The translations under genes were made by a program, and so were the position numbers. Below, piece after piece: positions 1 to 10,905 of a stretch of 64,000 nucleotides of DNA. The notes below the pieces were generated by a model, which was not told the DNA's origin, did not search any database, and was given only the letters and a program-made list of their open reading frames with translations. Each line of letters begins with the position of its first letter. Position 1 is the first letter of the stretch. This stretch comes from Alligator mississippiensis (taxonomy: Eukaryota; Chordata; Crocodylia; Alligatoridae): contig NC_081830.1 of NCBI RefSeq assembly GCF_030867095.1, positions 34,579,832 through 34,643,831 on the forward strand, read 5' to 3'.

Positions 1-2071
1 AAAGCACAGATGTGAGTGATACAGCTCAACTGGCAATCTTTGTACGAGGAGTAACCAAACAATTCCACGTTGTTGAGGAACTGCTCGACTTATGTCCAAT
101 GAAAGGCAAAATGACAGGACAGGACATTTTCAATGAAGTGAAACGTGTCTTGTTGAAATTCAATCTTCCAGAGGACAGACTCTGTGGTCTAACAACTGAT
201 GGAGCCCCTGCGATAATAGGCAAGCACAATGGATTTATCAGTTTACTGGTCAAGTCGGTGCCTCAGGATGTCATCACACATCACTGCATCATTCACCAGG
301 AACAGCTATGTGCAAAGGCCCTGGAAATGAAACATGTGATGGAAAAGGTTGTTTCTACAGTCAATTTCATAAGGTCAAAGGGGCTTAATCATAGACAGTT
401 CCAAGCATTTCTTGCGAGATAGGATCAGACCATGATGATGTTATTTACTTCTGCCAAGTTTGTTGGCTCAGCAGGGCAGCCACGCTAGCCAGATTCGGGT
501 CACTGCTTGATGAAATTCAAACCTTCGTGACAAACAAAGGAAAAGATGTTAGCTTCATGGACAATGATGCATGGCTGAATGACTTGGCATTCCTAGTTGA
601 CATCACCAAGTAACTTGCAGATTTGAATATAAAACTACAAGGGAAGGATCAATTTGTCAACAGACTGTATGAACACATCCAATCCTTCATTCATAAGCTG
701 GAATTGTTTCAGAAACATTTGAATAAAAAGAATGTCACCCATTTCACAACACTATTAACAAGATGTGCTGAGACGGTGAACCATGACAAGTATTCTGCAA
801 ATGATCGGCCATCTGCTGGATGAATTCAAACAAAGATTTGCAGCTTTCAGGGAACACAGCGATGAGTTGAAGCTGTTTGCAGATCCATTTGGAACGGACG
901 CCACCGATGCTCCTGACACGTTCCAAATGGAACTAATTGACATCCAAAATAATGGTGCCTTGAAGAGAGCTTTTGCAGAACATGACCTATTGACATTTTA
1001 TAGTCAATGTTACATGGCACTCTTTCCCAAATCTATTGAATCACGCACTTAGGTTTATTGCACTATTTGGCAGCACGTATTGCTGTGAACAGCTTTTCTC
1101 AAGAATGAAGAACATAAAAACAAAATCAAGATCATTTTTGCAAGATGGATATTTATCTGGAATACTCCACATCGCCACATCAAGTGTGCCAGCAGATATT
1201 GATAACTTGTGCAAGCAAAAACAATGCCAGGTATCACACTAAAGAAAGCAGTGTTCATTTTAGATGTCAGAAAGTTAATAAGAGTAGACTTGTACACATT
1301 GTTTTTTCACTGTTTTTGTACACTTACAGTGTGGATTGGAGCATGCTTGTTTTCTTGAGACTTGACAACAGTTGTATTGCCATCTGACTCTTTTTTTGCC
1401 TGGATAGTTCCTGTTGTAACAGAATGTCCCCAAATATAAACCTCACTGGATAACTGCGCTGTATGTTTGTTTAAGACTGAACAATATGTTCAAGAATAGA
1501 GCATGAACGATCTGGGCTCCAACGTAAATTTGGAGCAGGTAAAAATCTTTGTAAAAATACTGTCCAGTGTTTGGATTGTATTTGCTTCTGTTTCTCTTTG
1601 TGTGGGATTGGGGGTTCAACTTGTTACTACTTGTTAAAGATGTGTTACTAGCAAGTTATTAATTCAATAAAAGTCAATCTTCTTGAAGATTATTCTCAAA
1701 AATGCCCATATTTTGTTGCTTGGATTAGTTTCTACTCCGGCTGATATCTTTTCTACATTTGATCAGTCGGCTTGCATTATGCTTCTTTCATTCATTGAGA
1801 CGTGAGTAGAAGCAAAAGTGTTTATTTTAGTCAAGTGCTTGGTATTATTTCATTCTTGCTTTTACTTTGTTTTTATTTTGGATTTTAAACCACATTTCCA
1901 GGCCCATTTCATTGTCACTTCCTGTAACTTCATTGGTGTCAAAGGTCATGTGACATCACTTCCTAATGTGATACCACTTCCTGTAAGGTCTTTGAATATG
2001 GCTCGCCAGCACACTGAGTAATAAAAAGTTTGTGATCTGGCCACACATTCAAAAAAGGTTGGACACCCCTG
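1..2071 (+). mobile_element. Charlie-like hAT DNA transposon, right part, decayed
   Basis: The right end is recognisable: the sequence up to 2071 finishes in GGTTGGACACCCCTG, the terminal inverted repeat of Charlie-type hAT elements. The next eight bases (2072-2079) would be the target duplication. The left end lies outside the window, so the duplication cannot be confirmed. The transposase remnant occupies about 12-1242. From 1250 to 2040 there is AT-rich non-coding 3' sequence with nothing else recognisable. Confidence 0.75.
12..1242 (+). pseudogene. hAT transposase remnant (GTF2IRD2/EPM2AIP1-like lineage)
   Basis: Three reading-frame pieces (12-422, 783-1052, 1036-1242) cover the middle and C-terminal parts of a hAT transposase. 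The first holds the LTTDGAPA segment with a catalytic aspartate, followed by a HHCIIHQEQLC segment typical of this lineage. The last holds CCEQLFSRMKNIKTKSRS, the hATC dimerisation motif. In-frame stops (421, about 613, about 1050) and frame changes show that it is dead. The N-terminus and any zinc finger are outside the window. Confidence 0.75.
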
Positions 2072-2484
2072 GTTTAGCACATCATTCTGCACTTTTGCCT
2101 AATTATTGCCTTCCATTTTCACTGAGGGTTTTTCCCCTCTCCTTGCCTCCCTCAGACTGGAACAGGCTCAGGTTTTAGATGACAGAAAGCATTAGTGTTT
2201 CTATGCAGGTTTGTCCATGTGGGATCTTCACCTCTGCAGTCCAGCTCCCTGACCTGACATATGCAGAGATCCCACTAAGTGTGAGGACAGGAGGTCCCTC
2301 AGAGCTGTGGCAACTTTTGGGATCCACACCTTCCCTCTTCCCCTATATTGTCACCATGGGATTTAACAGTGATCTGAGGATTATCCGGGCCATCCTCTCA
2401 TTCCACCTTGGCTACTCACGGCCAATCCTTCTGAGTATCTCACCAAAGCACAGCCACATGAGGTGCCATGGCATGAATCCATGA

Positions 2485-2725
2485 ATCAGGGGAAATTTCC
2501 ACTGGAGATTAGGAGGAACTTTCTGACCATAAGAGTGGCCAGGCATTGGAACAGGCTGCCTAGAGGAATACTGTACACTTCATGCTTGAAACCTTTCCAA
2601 AGCAGGTTGGACAGACTCTTAGCTGGGACGGGTTAGGCAGGGATGATTTTTGCCATGATCAGGGGGCTTGATGAGATAACCTGGTGAGGTCCCTTCTAGC
2701 CTTACTTTCTGATGAGACAAGTCTA
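2485..2725 (+). mobile_element. CR1 3' fragment
   Basis: The sequence matches the 3' end of CR1: a segment reading aggaggaactttctgacc, then a stretch for a tryptophan-asparagine-like NRLP core, then ggtcccttctagccttac before the tail. Only about 240 bp remain, with no open frame. Confidence 0.65.
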
Positions 2726-4235
2726 CTCAGGTGGAGCCTGTCAGGTTTAACCAGTAAGGAATTGCACCTTTACTGTGTGGGGGAAAGCTCTTCCACATGT
2801 GTTGAAGAGAAAGCTTAAGATGTTTTGCTCTGGGGAAGAATTGGAATATAAAAACTGTACAAACGTCATATCATTGCATGAATCAATGGATCCCACAGCA
2901 TCTGAATCTACGATAAGAGTCCAGGTCTGGTGACCCTGCCCAGGTACAGATATTCAAAAAGCCCAAGGCAGAATCGATCAGAGTTACAGTGTTTTCTGTA
3001 AGTGGTGTTGATTTAGATCCGTAATGAACAGAACACACATTTGCCCTTTGGGGGCAGGGGTGCAAAATTAGACCATGTTCTGCTATTTTTAAACCACTCT
3101 GTGTGTGCCTAACTTCTGTCTATGGCTGTAGACCAGTTTCCAATCACTTATACAGGTACAAGTATAATGTCTGTACCTGAACCCTGAGTCCAGGTGGACT
3201 GAGCAGGCAAGCCAGGCGAGATCTCTGCAGCCAGCCAGTCCCAGTGAAGAGAACAGGACAAGCCCTGCCTGGAACAAGCATCAGCTGCAGTCAGCCCAGA
3301 GCAGCAGCCTGTCCCAGCTGGGCTGAGTGAGGCAATCAGGGCTGCCAGTCCCAAGGGCACAGACAGGAGGGCTCTCACAGCCCTTGAAAGCCAGCCTGGC
3401 CTGCAATTACCTTGCCAGGACAAAGGTGTAAGTTCTTGCTCCTAACCCTCTGTGTGGTCGTTGCTGGGCTCATGGTGTTGAATCCTGGCTCCAACTCCAG
3501 CCTCTGATTCTGGTTCTGGGCTCTTGATTCTGTTCTGACCTTTGGCTCTGGATTTTGACTCCGATCCTGACTAATGCTCAGCTTGCTGTCTCTCTGGCTA
3601 AGGCTCTGGGCCCTGGTTTGCTTTCACTTTGGCTATGGCTCCTGAATCCAGTTCTGATGCCAGATTCCTCCATACCCCGGCTTCCTGTGAGGCCAATTGG
3701 TATTGCATGAGTGCTTTCAAGCCTGACCAAGACTACCCACATCCCAGGTTCCCAACAGAAGCAGGCTGTGAGAATTTCAGTAGGATTTGTGTTTCAGGAA
3801 ACTCTTTAGGTTACAGAGGTGATGCATCAGAGGGGTTGTAGTAATGAGGTAGGAGAGGAGGGAGCCAATGGTTCCCAGGTGTGCATGCTGCAGGAAGCAG
3901 GGGGTGCTCCATTAGATTACCTGTAGTGAAAACAGTTCCAGCTGGTGCTCAGCACGATTCCTAAAGAGAAATCTGGGGGGTTCATATGGGGAGGGAGAGG
4001 AGCAGGAGTTAGAGTGAGGGCTGATCCAATACCAACTGGTGAGTGCTAGAAAGAGCTTTCCCCATGCAGATGGATACCCTTGGCCAGTCCCCTAGGCTTG
4101 TCCCCTTTCCCTGAAGTTATAGACTGTTTTGTCCTTTCCCATTTTAGCCTATTGGGAAATGTTGAAACAGAGTCGAAACAGCGAAACATTTTGACTTGCC
4201 TTGTTTTCTTTTGAGGCTGCTTTAGCTATATCTGT
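2726..4235. other. No gene recognised
   Basis: I see no coding signature on either strand. From 3440 to 3620 the sequence is low in complexity, built of variants of ggctctggattctgactc. From 4140 to 4260 it is AT-rich and leads into the CR1 element. Confidence 0.5.
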
Positions 4236-5384
4236 TTGATTTTGATTTTCCTATTTGACCCCAAAATGGGTCAAAACAGCATCAAAACAAAACTGGTTGT
4301 TTGGGGGGAAGATGAGGGTGGGGGAAGCCATGGACCACCAAACCATGTGGCACCCACAAGGATAGCCCAGCCTGAAGAAGGAGAACATTGGGAACCTGCA
4401 ATCCATGGGGAGGCCAGCAGTACAGCACAGGTAAGCAATAAGCAGGTAAGCAATAAGGGGCCCTTTGGGCATCAGAGCCGGGGGGCAACAAAGGCACCAG
4501 TCACAGTGTTCAAGTGCCTATACACTAATGCTAAGAGCATGGGGAGCAAGCAGGATGAACTAGCACTCCTGCTTGCAGAAAACACCTACGACTTAGTAGG
4601 GCTAACAGAAACCTGGTGGGATTCTTCCCACGACTGGGCGGTACACATTGAGGATTATAAACTGTACAGAAAGGATAGAGTGAGGAAGAGAGGGGGAGGG
4701 GTTGCACTCTATGTCAATGAGCGATATACATTGACCCTTATCAAAATGGAATTGGAGGAGGAGAAAGTAGAAGGATTGTGGGTTAGGTTACATGAAGGTC
4801 AAGGAGAAAGGGATTTAGTGGTAGGGGTCTGCTACAGACCCCCACACCAAGGGGACGAACTAGATTTGGGGCTCCTGAGGCAGCTCTCGGAGACCATAAA
4901 AACTAGGGAGGCGGTAGTCATGGGGGACCTAAACTACCCGGACATCTGCTGGGAGACGCAGACAGCAAAGTCCCACCGTTCACGCAGGTTCCTATCCTGT
5001 GTACAGGACCTCCATCTGATGCAGGAGGTACATAGTCCCCCTAGGGGGAATGTCTTACTGGACCTGGTATTGGCAATGGGGGACGACATGGTAGGAGACC
5101 TACAGATCGGTGGTCACCTGGGGGACAGTGATCACCAAATAATAGAATTCATTATAAGACGTCGAGTGGGTAGAGTAACTAGTAGGGGGAAAGTGCTCGA
5201 CTTTAGGAAAGCTGATTTCAATGAACTCAGGCTTTTAGTCAAGGACGCACTGCAGAGTAAGAGTTTTGAAGAGATGGGAGCCCAGGAAGGGTGGCTGTGC
5301 CTTAAGGAAATGATCCTTCAGGCACAGAGGGAGACGATCCTGATGTGGGAAAAAAGGGAGAAAGGGGCCAAGAGGCTTCCTTGA
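4236..5384 (+). pseudogene. CR1 ORF2, AP-like endonuclease domain
   Basis: An apurinic-like endonuclease would nick target DNA to start target-primed reverse transcription. The frame carries the family's metal-binding and catalytic landmarks: YTNAKS near residue 90, LTETWWD near residue 125, VVMGDLNYPD near residue 230 and GDSDHQ near residue 298. It stops at a TGA (5382-5384) where CR1 proteins usually have tryptophan in LPWL. The same frame continues open beyond it, so this is a nonsense change and not a frameshift. The first 80 or so residues have no recognised domain and may not be translated. Confidence 0.8.
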
Positions 5385-5912
5385 CTGACCAGAGAAATCC
5401 AGAGCAGCCTATGGGCTAAAAGGGGGGCATATAAAAAGTGGAAATGGGGAGAGATTACTAAAGAGGAGTATACCTCCTGTGCTCGCGCTTGTAGGGAAGC
5501 AGTTAGACAGGCCAAAGCTATCATGGAGCTGAGGATGGCATCCCAAGTTAAGTATAACAAAACATTGTTTTTTAGATATATAGGGAGTAAAAGGAAGGCC
5601 CAGGGTGGAATAGGACCCCTACTAAATGGGCATAAGCAATTGGTGACGGACAGGGGGGACAAGGCTGAACTCCTCAATGAGTTCTTTGTCTCAGTGTTCC
5701 TAAGAGAGGGGCAAGACAAGTCTCTCACTGGGGTTGTAGAGAGGCAGCAGCAAGGCACCAGACTACCAAGTGTAGACCCTGAGATGGTGCAGAGTCACTT
5801 GGAGGAACTGGATGCGTTTAAGTCGGCAGGCCTGGATAAAGTCCATCCGAGGGTACTGACAAAGCCATCAGAAAAGCTAATGGCACTTTATCGTGCATCA
5901 GCAGATGCATGA
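5385..5912 (+). pseudogene. CR1 ORF2, linker between endonuclease and RT, then deletion joint
   Basis: This continues the endonuclease frame through the linker (YIGSKRK, LLNEFFVSVF) up to the GLDKVHPRVL motif that precedes RT. After EKL (about 5880) the reading jumps into DNA matching position 61731 of the other CR1, out of frame, and ends at a stop at 5912. The whole catalytic RT core, including its FADD motif, is missing. Confidence 0.8.
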
Positions 5913-6247
5913 CGAATAGATCCAAGGAGGTGATACTTCCCCTCTATCGGGCACTGGTCAGACCACAGTTGGAGTACTGCGTGCAATTCTGGGCACTGCA
6001 CTTCAAGAGCGATGCGGATAACCTGGACAGGGTCCAGAGAAGGGCCACTCATATGGTTAAGGGCTTGCAGGCCAAGCCCTATGAGGAGAGACTAGGGCAC
6101 CTGGACCTCTTCAGCCTCCGCAAGAGAAGGTTGAGAGGCGACCTTGTGGCTGCCTATAAGTTCATCATGGGGGCACAGAGGGAATTGGTCAGGCTTTACT
6201 CGCCAAGGCGCCTCCGGGGATTACAAGAAATAATGGCCAGAAGCTAG
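5909..6247 (+). pseudogene. CR1 ORF2, C-terminal region after RT
   Basis: This piece encodes the conserved CR1 C-terminus: LVRPQLEYCVQFWA, then VQRRATHMVKGL, then FSLRKRRLRGDLVAAYKF. A frame change near 6215 (in the segment corresponding to the GEVLFTKAPPG-type region) sends it to an early stop at 6247. The remaining C-terminal codons can be followed in another frame to about 6399. Confidence 0.75.
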
Positions 6248-6482
6248 CAGAGAGCAGATTTAGACTAGACAATAGGAAGAACTTCTGCACAGTTAGAGTG
6301 GCCAAGGTCTGGAGCGGGCTCCCAAGGGAGGTGGTGCTCTCCCCTACCCTGGGGGTCTTCAAGAGGAGGTTAGATAGGCATCTAGCTGGGGTCATCTAAA
6401 CCCAGCACTCTTTCCTGCCTACGCAGGGGGTCAGACTCGATGATCTATTGAGGTCCCTTCCGACCCTAACATATGAATCTAT

Positions 6483-7430
6483 GGTGGTGAAATTCAACAC
6501 GGCCCCACTAAAAATGTGCATAAGTACCATTTTGGAACTGGCACACCACTCGTATTCCTTTCCCTGACACATAGTGGCTACTTACTGAAGAATAACTGAG
6601 GGCTCTTGTTCACCTGCGTTATTTGATTAAGAAAGTGCAGTGGGCTAAGCTCTAGCCTGCAGTTCTTGTTGGGATCACTTTGAGGGCAGGGGGAGGAGGC
6701 TCACTGCCAGCATGTGTTACTGTGAATAGTTTCCCTAGGAAGACCTCCATGTGCCTTTTTCACTCCAGGAGCAGATGGCAGTGTAGGCCTGGCAACAGGC
6801 CATAGAGACTGTCCCTGTATTGGGTGTGTGTTGTCCCCAGGTTAAGACTCTAGTTTTGTAACTCTTTTGTTGTGAGTTGGGCCCTCTGGGCCTGGGGGAG
6901 GAAGGATCTGAGAGCTTTGGTGCAAACTTGCAAGTTCTGGTGTCAGCTTGGATTCTTGCTGTCTTTTGTATCTGTGTGAGCCCTGAAGTATCCTATAAAT
7001 GTGGCTGAAAGCAAAAGGGAAAAGCAGCTGCAAGTAACCTCTCCTACGTCCCTCCCTTCCCCCCAAACACTCACGATACTGGATGATGCTTTATTTTCCT
7101 CACATGAATAGATAAGAGCCCATTCTTGATAACTGAAGCAGTTCTCTTGGCAGGAAGCTTGAGACTCCACAGAAGCTTTCTTGAATTGGACACCTGATCT
7201 GACAGCTTGCAGAAGAATGAGTCAGAGGTGGATGTGGTTCTGGGTAGCTGTTGAACTTTTTGAAAACTGGGCCCTCAGACAATGAAGCTGTGAGTCACCT
7301 TCAGCCTTGTAGTACGTCTCCTGACAATGCCTGGAGGAACCCTGATGTAGTTGGGGAGCTCTAGGGAGAGTCTTGTCACAAAAATAAAAGGACCTAGAAA
7401 TCCCTTTCTTATATTTGATCTTCCACTGTC
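6483..7430. other. No gene recognised
   Basis: This is unique-looking sequence between a CR1 end and the hAT-type fragment. Short open frames exist on the minus strand (6842-7282), but they have no recognisable motif and overlap one another in different frames. Confidence 0.5.
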
Positions 7431-8013
7431 TCTTCCACTGTCTACCATCCCTGCAGTTTTCACCCTGCTGCGCCTTAACACACACAGGGTCATCTATGTC
7501 ACAAGTTTTGCCTGTCAGCAGCTTGAGGTGCAGCTTCCCCCAAAGCCCTACACCTATCTCCATGAAACTTGGCAGGCTTTGTGGCCTCACCAGGGGCCAC
7601 CATCCCTGCAGTTTTTGCCATGCTGTGGCATAACACATACATGTGACATGAGTTTTGCTTTCAAGAATTTGGGCTGCAGTTTCCCCCAAGCCCCTGCACC
7701 TATCTCCTTGAAACTTGGCAAACTTTGTGTCCTTACTGGGGGCTACCATCTCTGGAGCTTAGAGTGCACTGTGGCTTCCCACATACACGTGACATGAGTT
7801 TTGCTTTCAAGAATTTGGGGTGCAGTTTCCCCCGAAAACCTATACCCATCTCCTTGAAACTTGGCAGGCTTTATGCTATCAGCAGAGGCGCTTTGGAGCC
7901 AATTTGGCTGAATCAAAGTGGGAAACCAATTCGGAGTTCCAAATTGAATCGCTGACATCCAAATTAGCCAAATCCAAATGCAAATCAGATAGTTCTGTAT
8001 TTGCACAGGCTGA
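7430..8013 (+). mobile_element. Right-end fragment of the GAATC-rich hAT-like family, with tandem units
   Basis: Three tandem units begin with AGTTTTGC at 7504, 7651 and 7797, a period of 146-147 bp. Each runs through a ggtgcagtttcccc segment and a cttgaaacttggcaggct segment. They are followed by a GAATC-rich tail and a terminus reading ttgcacaggctga (about 8013), which resembles the GCACAGGCCTA end of full copies. The left end is not identified. Confidence 0.7.
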
Positions 8014-9240
8014 GGAGGGAAGGTATGAAAAGCCTCTGAACACCTTCTGTCTGGGGTGCTGTCATAAATCACTTAGCCCATCTAACAGTGAGATTGTGTG
8101 GTAAGAAGGCCATCTCTTCCAGTGGCCAGAGTGAATGTAGAAGGATTTCTTTCCATTGTGACAGCTCTTGGCAACTTGCTGTTGGCAAATGCAGGATGAT
8201 CACATCTGTGAAAATGGTGGTGGCTTTGCAAACTGGGGAGAGGGATGGGAGCGTTAGAGTTAGGTGCCAACCAGGGCTCCAATCCTCTCCAACCTACCCC
8301 AGATTTCCAAACAGAGTGCTTTGCAGCCCACCTTGGATACATCCTTACTGCTGCTAACCCTTCTCCCTGAAGCCACCAAGGCAATCACAAGTGCCTTGAA
8401 ATAACATATGGAAAGAGTCCTCAACCAGAAGATGAGAACTATCATTCCCTTCATTGTCTCAGGAGCCTGGATTGATTGTGAAGTCTCCAGATATGGAATG
8501 AAAAAACGTTTTTTGAAATTCATTTTTTACCACGGGCCATGAATTTTTAGCCAAGATTTGCTGTGTGTTTTTTAGGGTCAGATATTGGCGACTCCTACAT
8601 GTGTTAAGGTGGAAACAGTTAAGAGCTAAGGTCTGAGACTGAGGCTCATTGAGGTCCCAGGTACAGGAGGAGGAGAGAAAAGAGAAAGGATGAGTTGCTT
8701 GCAGACTTGGCTATGTTATCGTAGAGGAGAAATGTAGATGCAGGAGCCTGATGTGCCTGGATGGAGAGCCCTTGGGCAAATGACTATAGAAATAGCCAAA
8801 AGTCAATTCATCTAAGAAAGCAAGGAGTTGAATGCACAATCTGCCATTCATAAGGGACATGTAATGCAGGCATTTGAAGATTGCTAGATACCTATCATAA
8901 GACATGGCTGCAAGGAGATAGCATTTGGTAGTTGCTAGTAAAGCAAAGAAATAAAACTAAGTTATACATCTGCTGACAGTGATGGTCCTGTCTCCAGTCA
9001 GGAAGCTGGCCAGCATCCTTGGTAGGATGTTTGAGGTATAGCAGGTCTCCAAGGACAAAATACCCAGGAGGAAGTACATTAGTGTGTGGAGGTGATGATC
9101 AGCCACAACTAGTGCAACAGTGATGACATTCCCAGAAATGGTGACAAATGTAGATAATTAGGAATATGAGAAAGAGAAGAATCTTTTGTACAGGGAATTT
9201 CCCAAATCCTAGAAGGAGAAAGTTGGGGGAGAAAGATCAT
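8014..9240. other. No gene recognised
   Basis: Nothing recognisable on either strand apart from short random frames. Confidence 0.45.
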
Positions 9241-10240
9241 TCTTTTAAACCAAATTATATAGCAGGCACAAACAGCTGCTTCCTCTTGGATCTCTCCCCA
9301 GAAAGATATGGTGGGTCTTCACCCTGTCCGTATCTATCACCGGTTTTAATTAATAAACACTAAGAGAACTTCTAAAGGTATATGAATAAAACGGTTTATT
9401 AAATCGCAACAAGCAACAGGTAAGTAAGCAACACATATACACACCCGGTTCCCACAATGACCATTACCAATACAACAATATGATATTTTCTCAAGGATGG
9501 GGTAGACTTTATTGAGGGAGAGGGGAACTTTATTAGGCTCGTGTCCCTGCCTCTGGTCTCCCAAGTGTGGTCTGCTTCTCAGGCACCTGCTCAGTAGGGC
9601 TTACCTTCCCCTCGCAAACAAGGAGTAACCCACAACCTGGACAAGAGTGAGGGAGAAAAGAAATGGGTGATACTTACAATGGGAAGTAGAGGGCCACTGC
9701 TTTATGTGATACACACACCCAGAGGGAAAGAAACCCAGGGAGCCAACCCCATCTACCTCCAGCAAAGGTTCACCACAATGGACGGAGATCAATGGAGCCT
9801 CACAGGTCACTGAAATCTAGCATGGTGTGCCTCCACAGTGCACCAGCCAAAGAAACCAGGCACTCTATCCTAACTTTCACTCCAGTCTCTCACTGGCAAT
9901 GCAACCACCAATTCCCTCATCAAACACTCTCCTCCAATCTCTCGGAGCTTCTCCGCACCCCAAAACCGCACACAGATCTCTCAGTCTCACACACGCTGAC
10001 CTGTCAGTCAGAGCCCCCTTTTATATGGGTGGTGCACCCCATTCACTTGGGCTCTGCACTCAGCATGTGGGTGTGCACACACCACTCTATTCCAGGGCCT
10101 CTGCAGGTAGCATCACTCGGCATCTACTGAGCCTCTACCTAACATCACTCGGCAGGGTGTGCCTCTACTCAGCCTCTACCTAACATCACTCGGCAGAGGG
10201 TGTGTCAGGTAGAGGGCATCTGCTGACCTACTTAACAGAG
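9240..10240 (-). mobile_element. LTR-like sequence, antisense, tentative
   Basis: Read on the minus strand, this has a TATA-like element (cccatataaaaggggg, about 10018-10033) followed several hundred bases later by clustered AATAAA signals (near 9530, 9510 and 9395). That is the layout expected of an LTR promoter and polyadenylation region. No partner LTR or internal genes were found in the window, and I could not fix TG/CA boundaries. It could instead be another class of repeat. Confidence 0.3.
10104..10200. repeat. Short tandem repeat, about three copies
   Basis: The phrase catcactcggca recurs three times, separated by variants of ctgagcctctacctaa. It sits at the upstream end of the LTR-like stretch, where repeated enhancer-like blocks are common, but no function is shown. 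Confidence 0.6.
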
Positions 10241-10554
10241 AGTCCCATGATCCAGGCCTGAATTTGCTCTCAACAAGAGAAGTTCTTTGATTTTCCCATT
10301 CTGTCTCTGCCATGGATTATATCTTGGGAAAATAAAACAAAGCTCATGATATAAGTCAAAGAAGGTCAATTTAAATTTTAGCTCAACTGTGCGAGTGGCA
10401 TGTTTGTCACTTTTATTTTCTAAGCAGCCAAAGAGCATCAGGTCCCCTTGACTCATATTTTCTCTAGGAACTTGTGGTCCCTCCCCATGCAGATGTATTC
10501 TTTTTCATACCCTTTCCTTAATGTAGTCCATGTATGCCTTGGGTGTAGGGTGTA

Positions 10555-10905
10555 GTAGGGTGACCATATGGGACACCCAAGTTAGCAGTGCTGCTGCTGC
10601 AGCAGCAAGGGCCAAGTGGCATAGTGCAGTCCTGGTATTAGTAGTCAGACAGCTGAGAGAGTCAGTGGCCCATTAATGACCCAATGTTCTTTACTTCACA
10701 GGTATTAAAAATCATCTCCCCTTTTTAATGGTTTTACCACTAATCAAGCTAACATATTTTAGGGCAGTTTTGCTGTTTGCTAGGGCTTCCCATTTCACAG
10801 CTTGTGCCACTCCACCTACCTGCCCTGTGCCCAGGATGCTCATTTACTTTTTCACTAGCTGGCTGGGACTAGCCTCCAAAATCCTGGACATAAGGTCACC
10901 CTAAC
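10555..10905. mobile_element. Non-autonomous DNA transposon with AGGGTGACC inverted ends
   Basis: The left end reads AGGGTGACCATATGGGACA from 10557 and the right end reads TGGACATAAGGTCACCCT to 10902, an imperfect inverted repeat flanked by TA on both sides. This resembles the TA-inserting miniature elements that start GGGTGACC in reptile genomes. There is no coding capacity. Confidence 0.6.

Larger units (their letters stand above)
4290..6482 (+). mobile_element. CR1 LINE with internal deletion of the RT core
   Basis: In order the element has an endonuclease domain (about 4500-5330), the linker leading into RT (5385-5893), then an abrupt jump into the region after RT (5894-6247), and a normal CR1 3' end finishing near 6482 with gaatctatgg. 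The 5' boundary is uncertain and could lie up to 60 bp either way. The related copy at 60.9-62.3 kb retains the RT segment that this copy lacks. Confidence 0.85.

Noticed and set aside
7222..7749. 175-codon minus-strand frame
   Set aside because: It overlaps the tandem units of a hAT-like fragment in antisense and has no protein similarity that I recognise.
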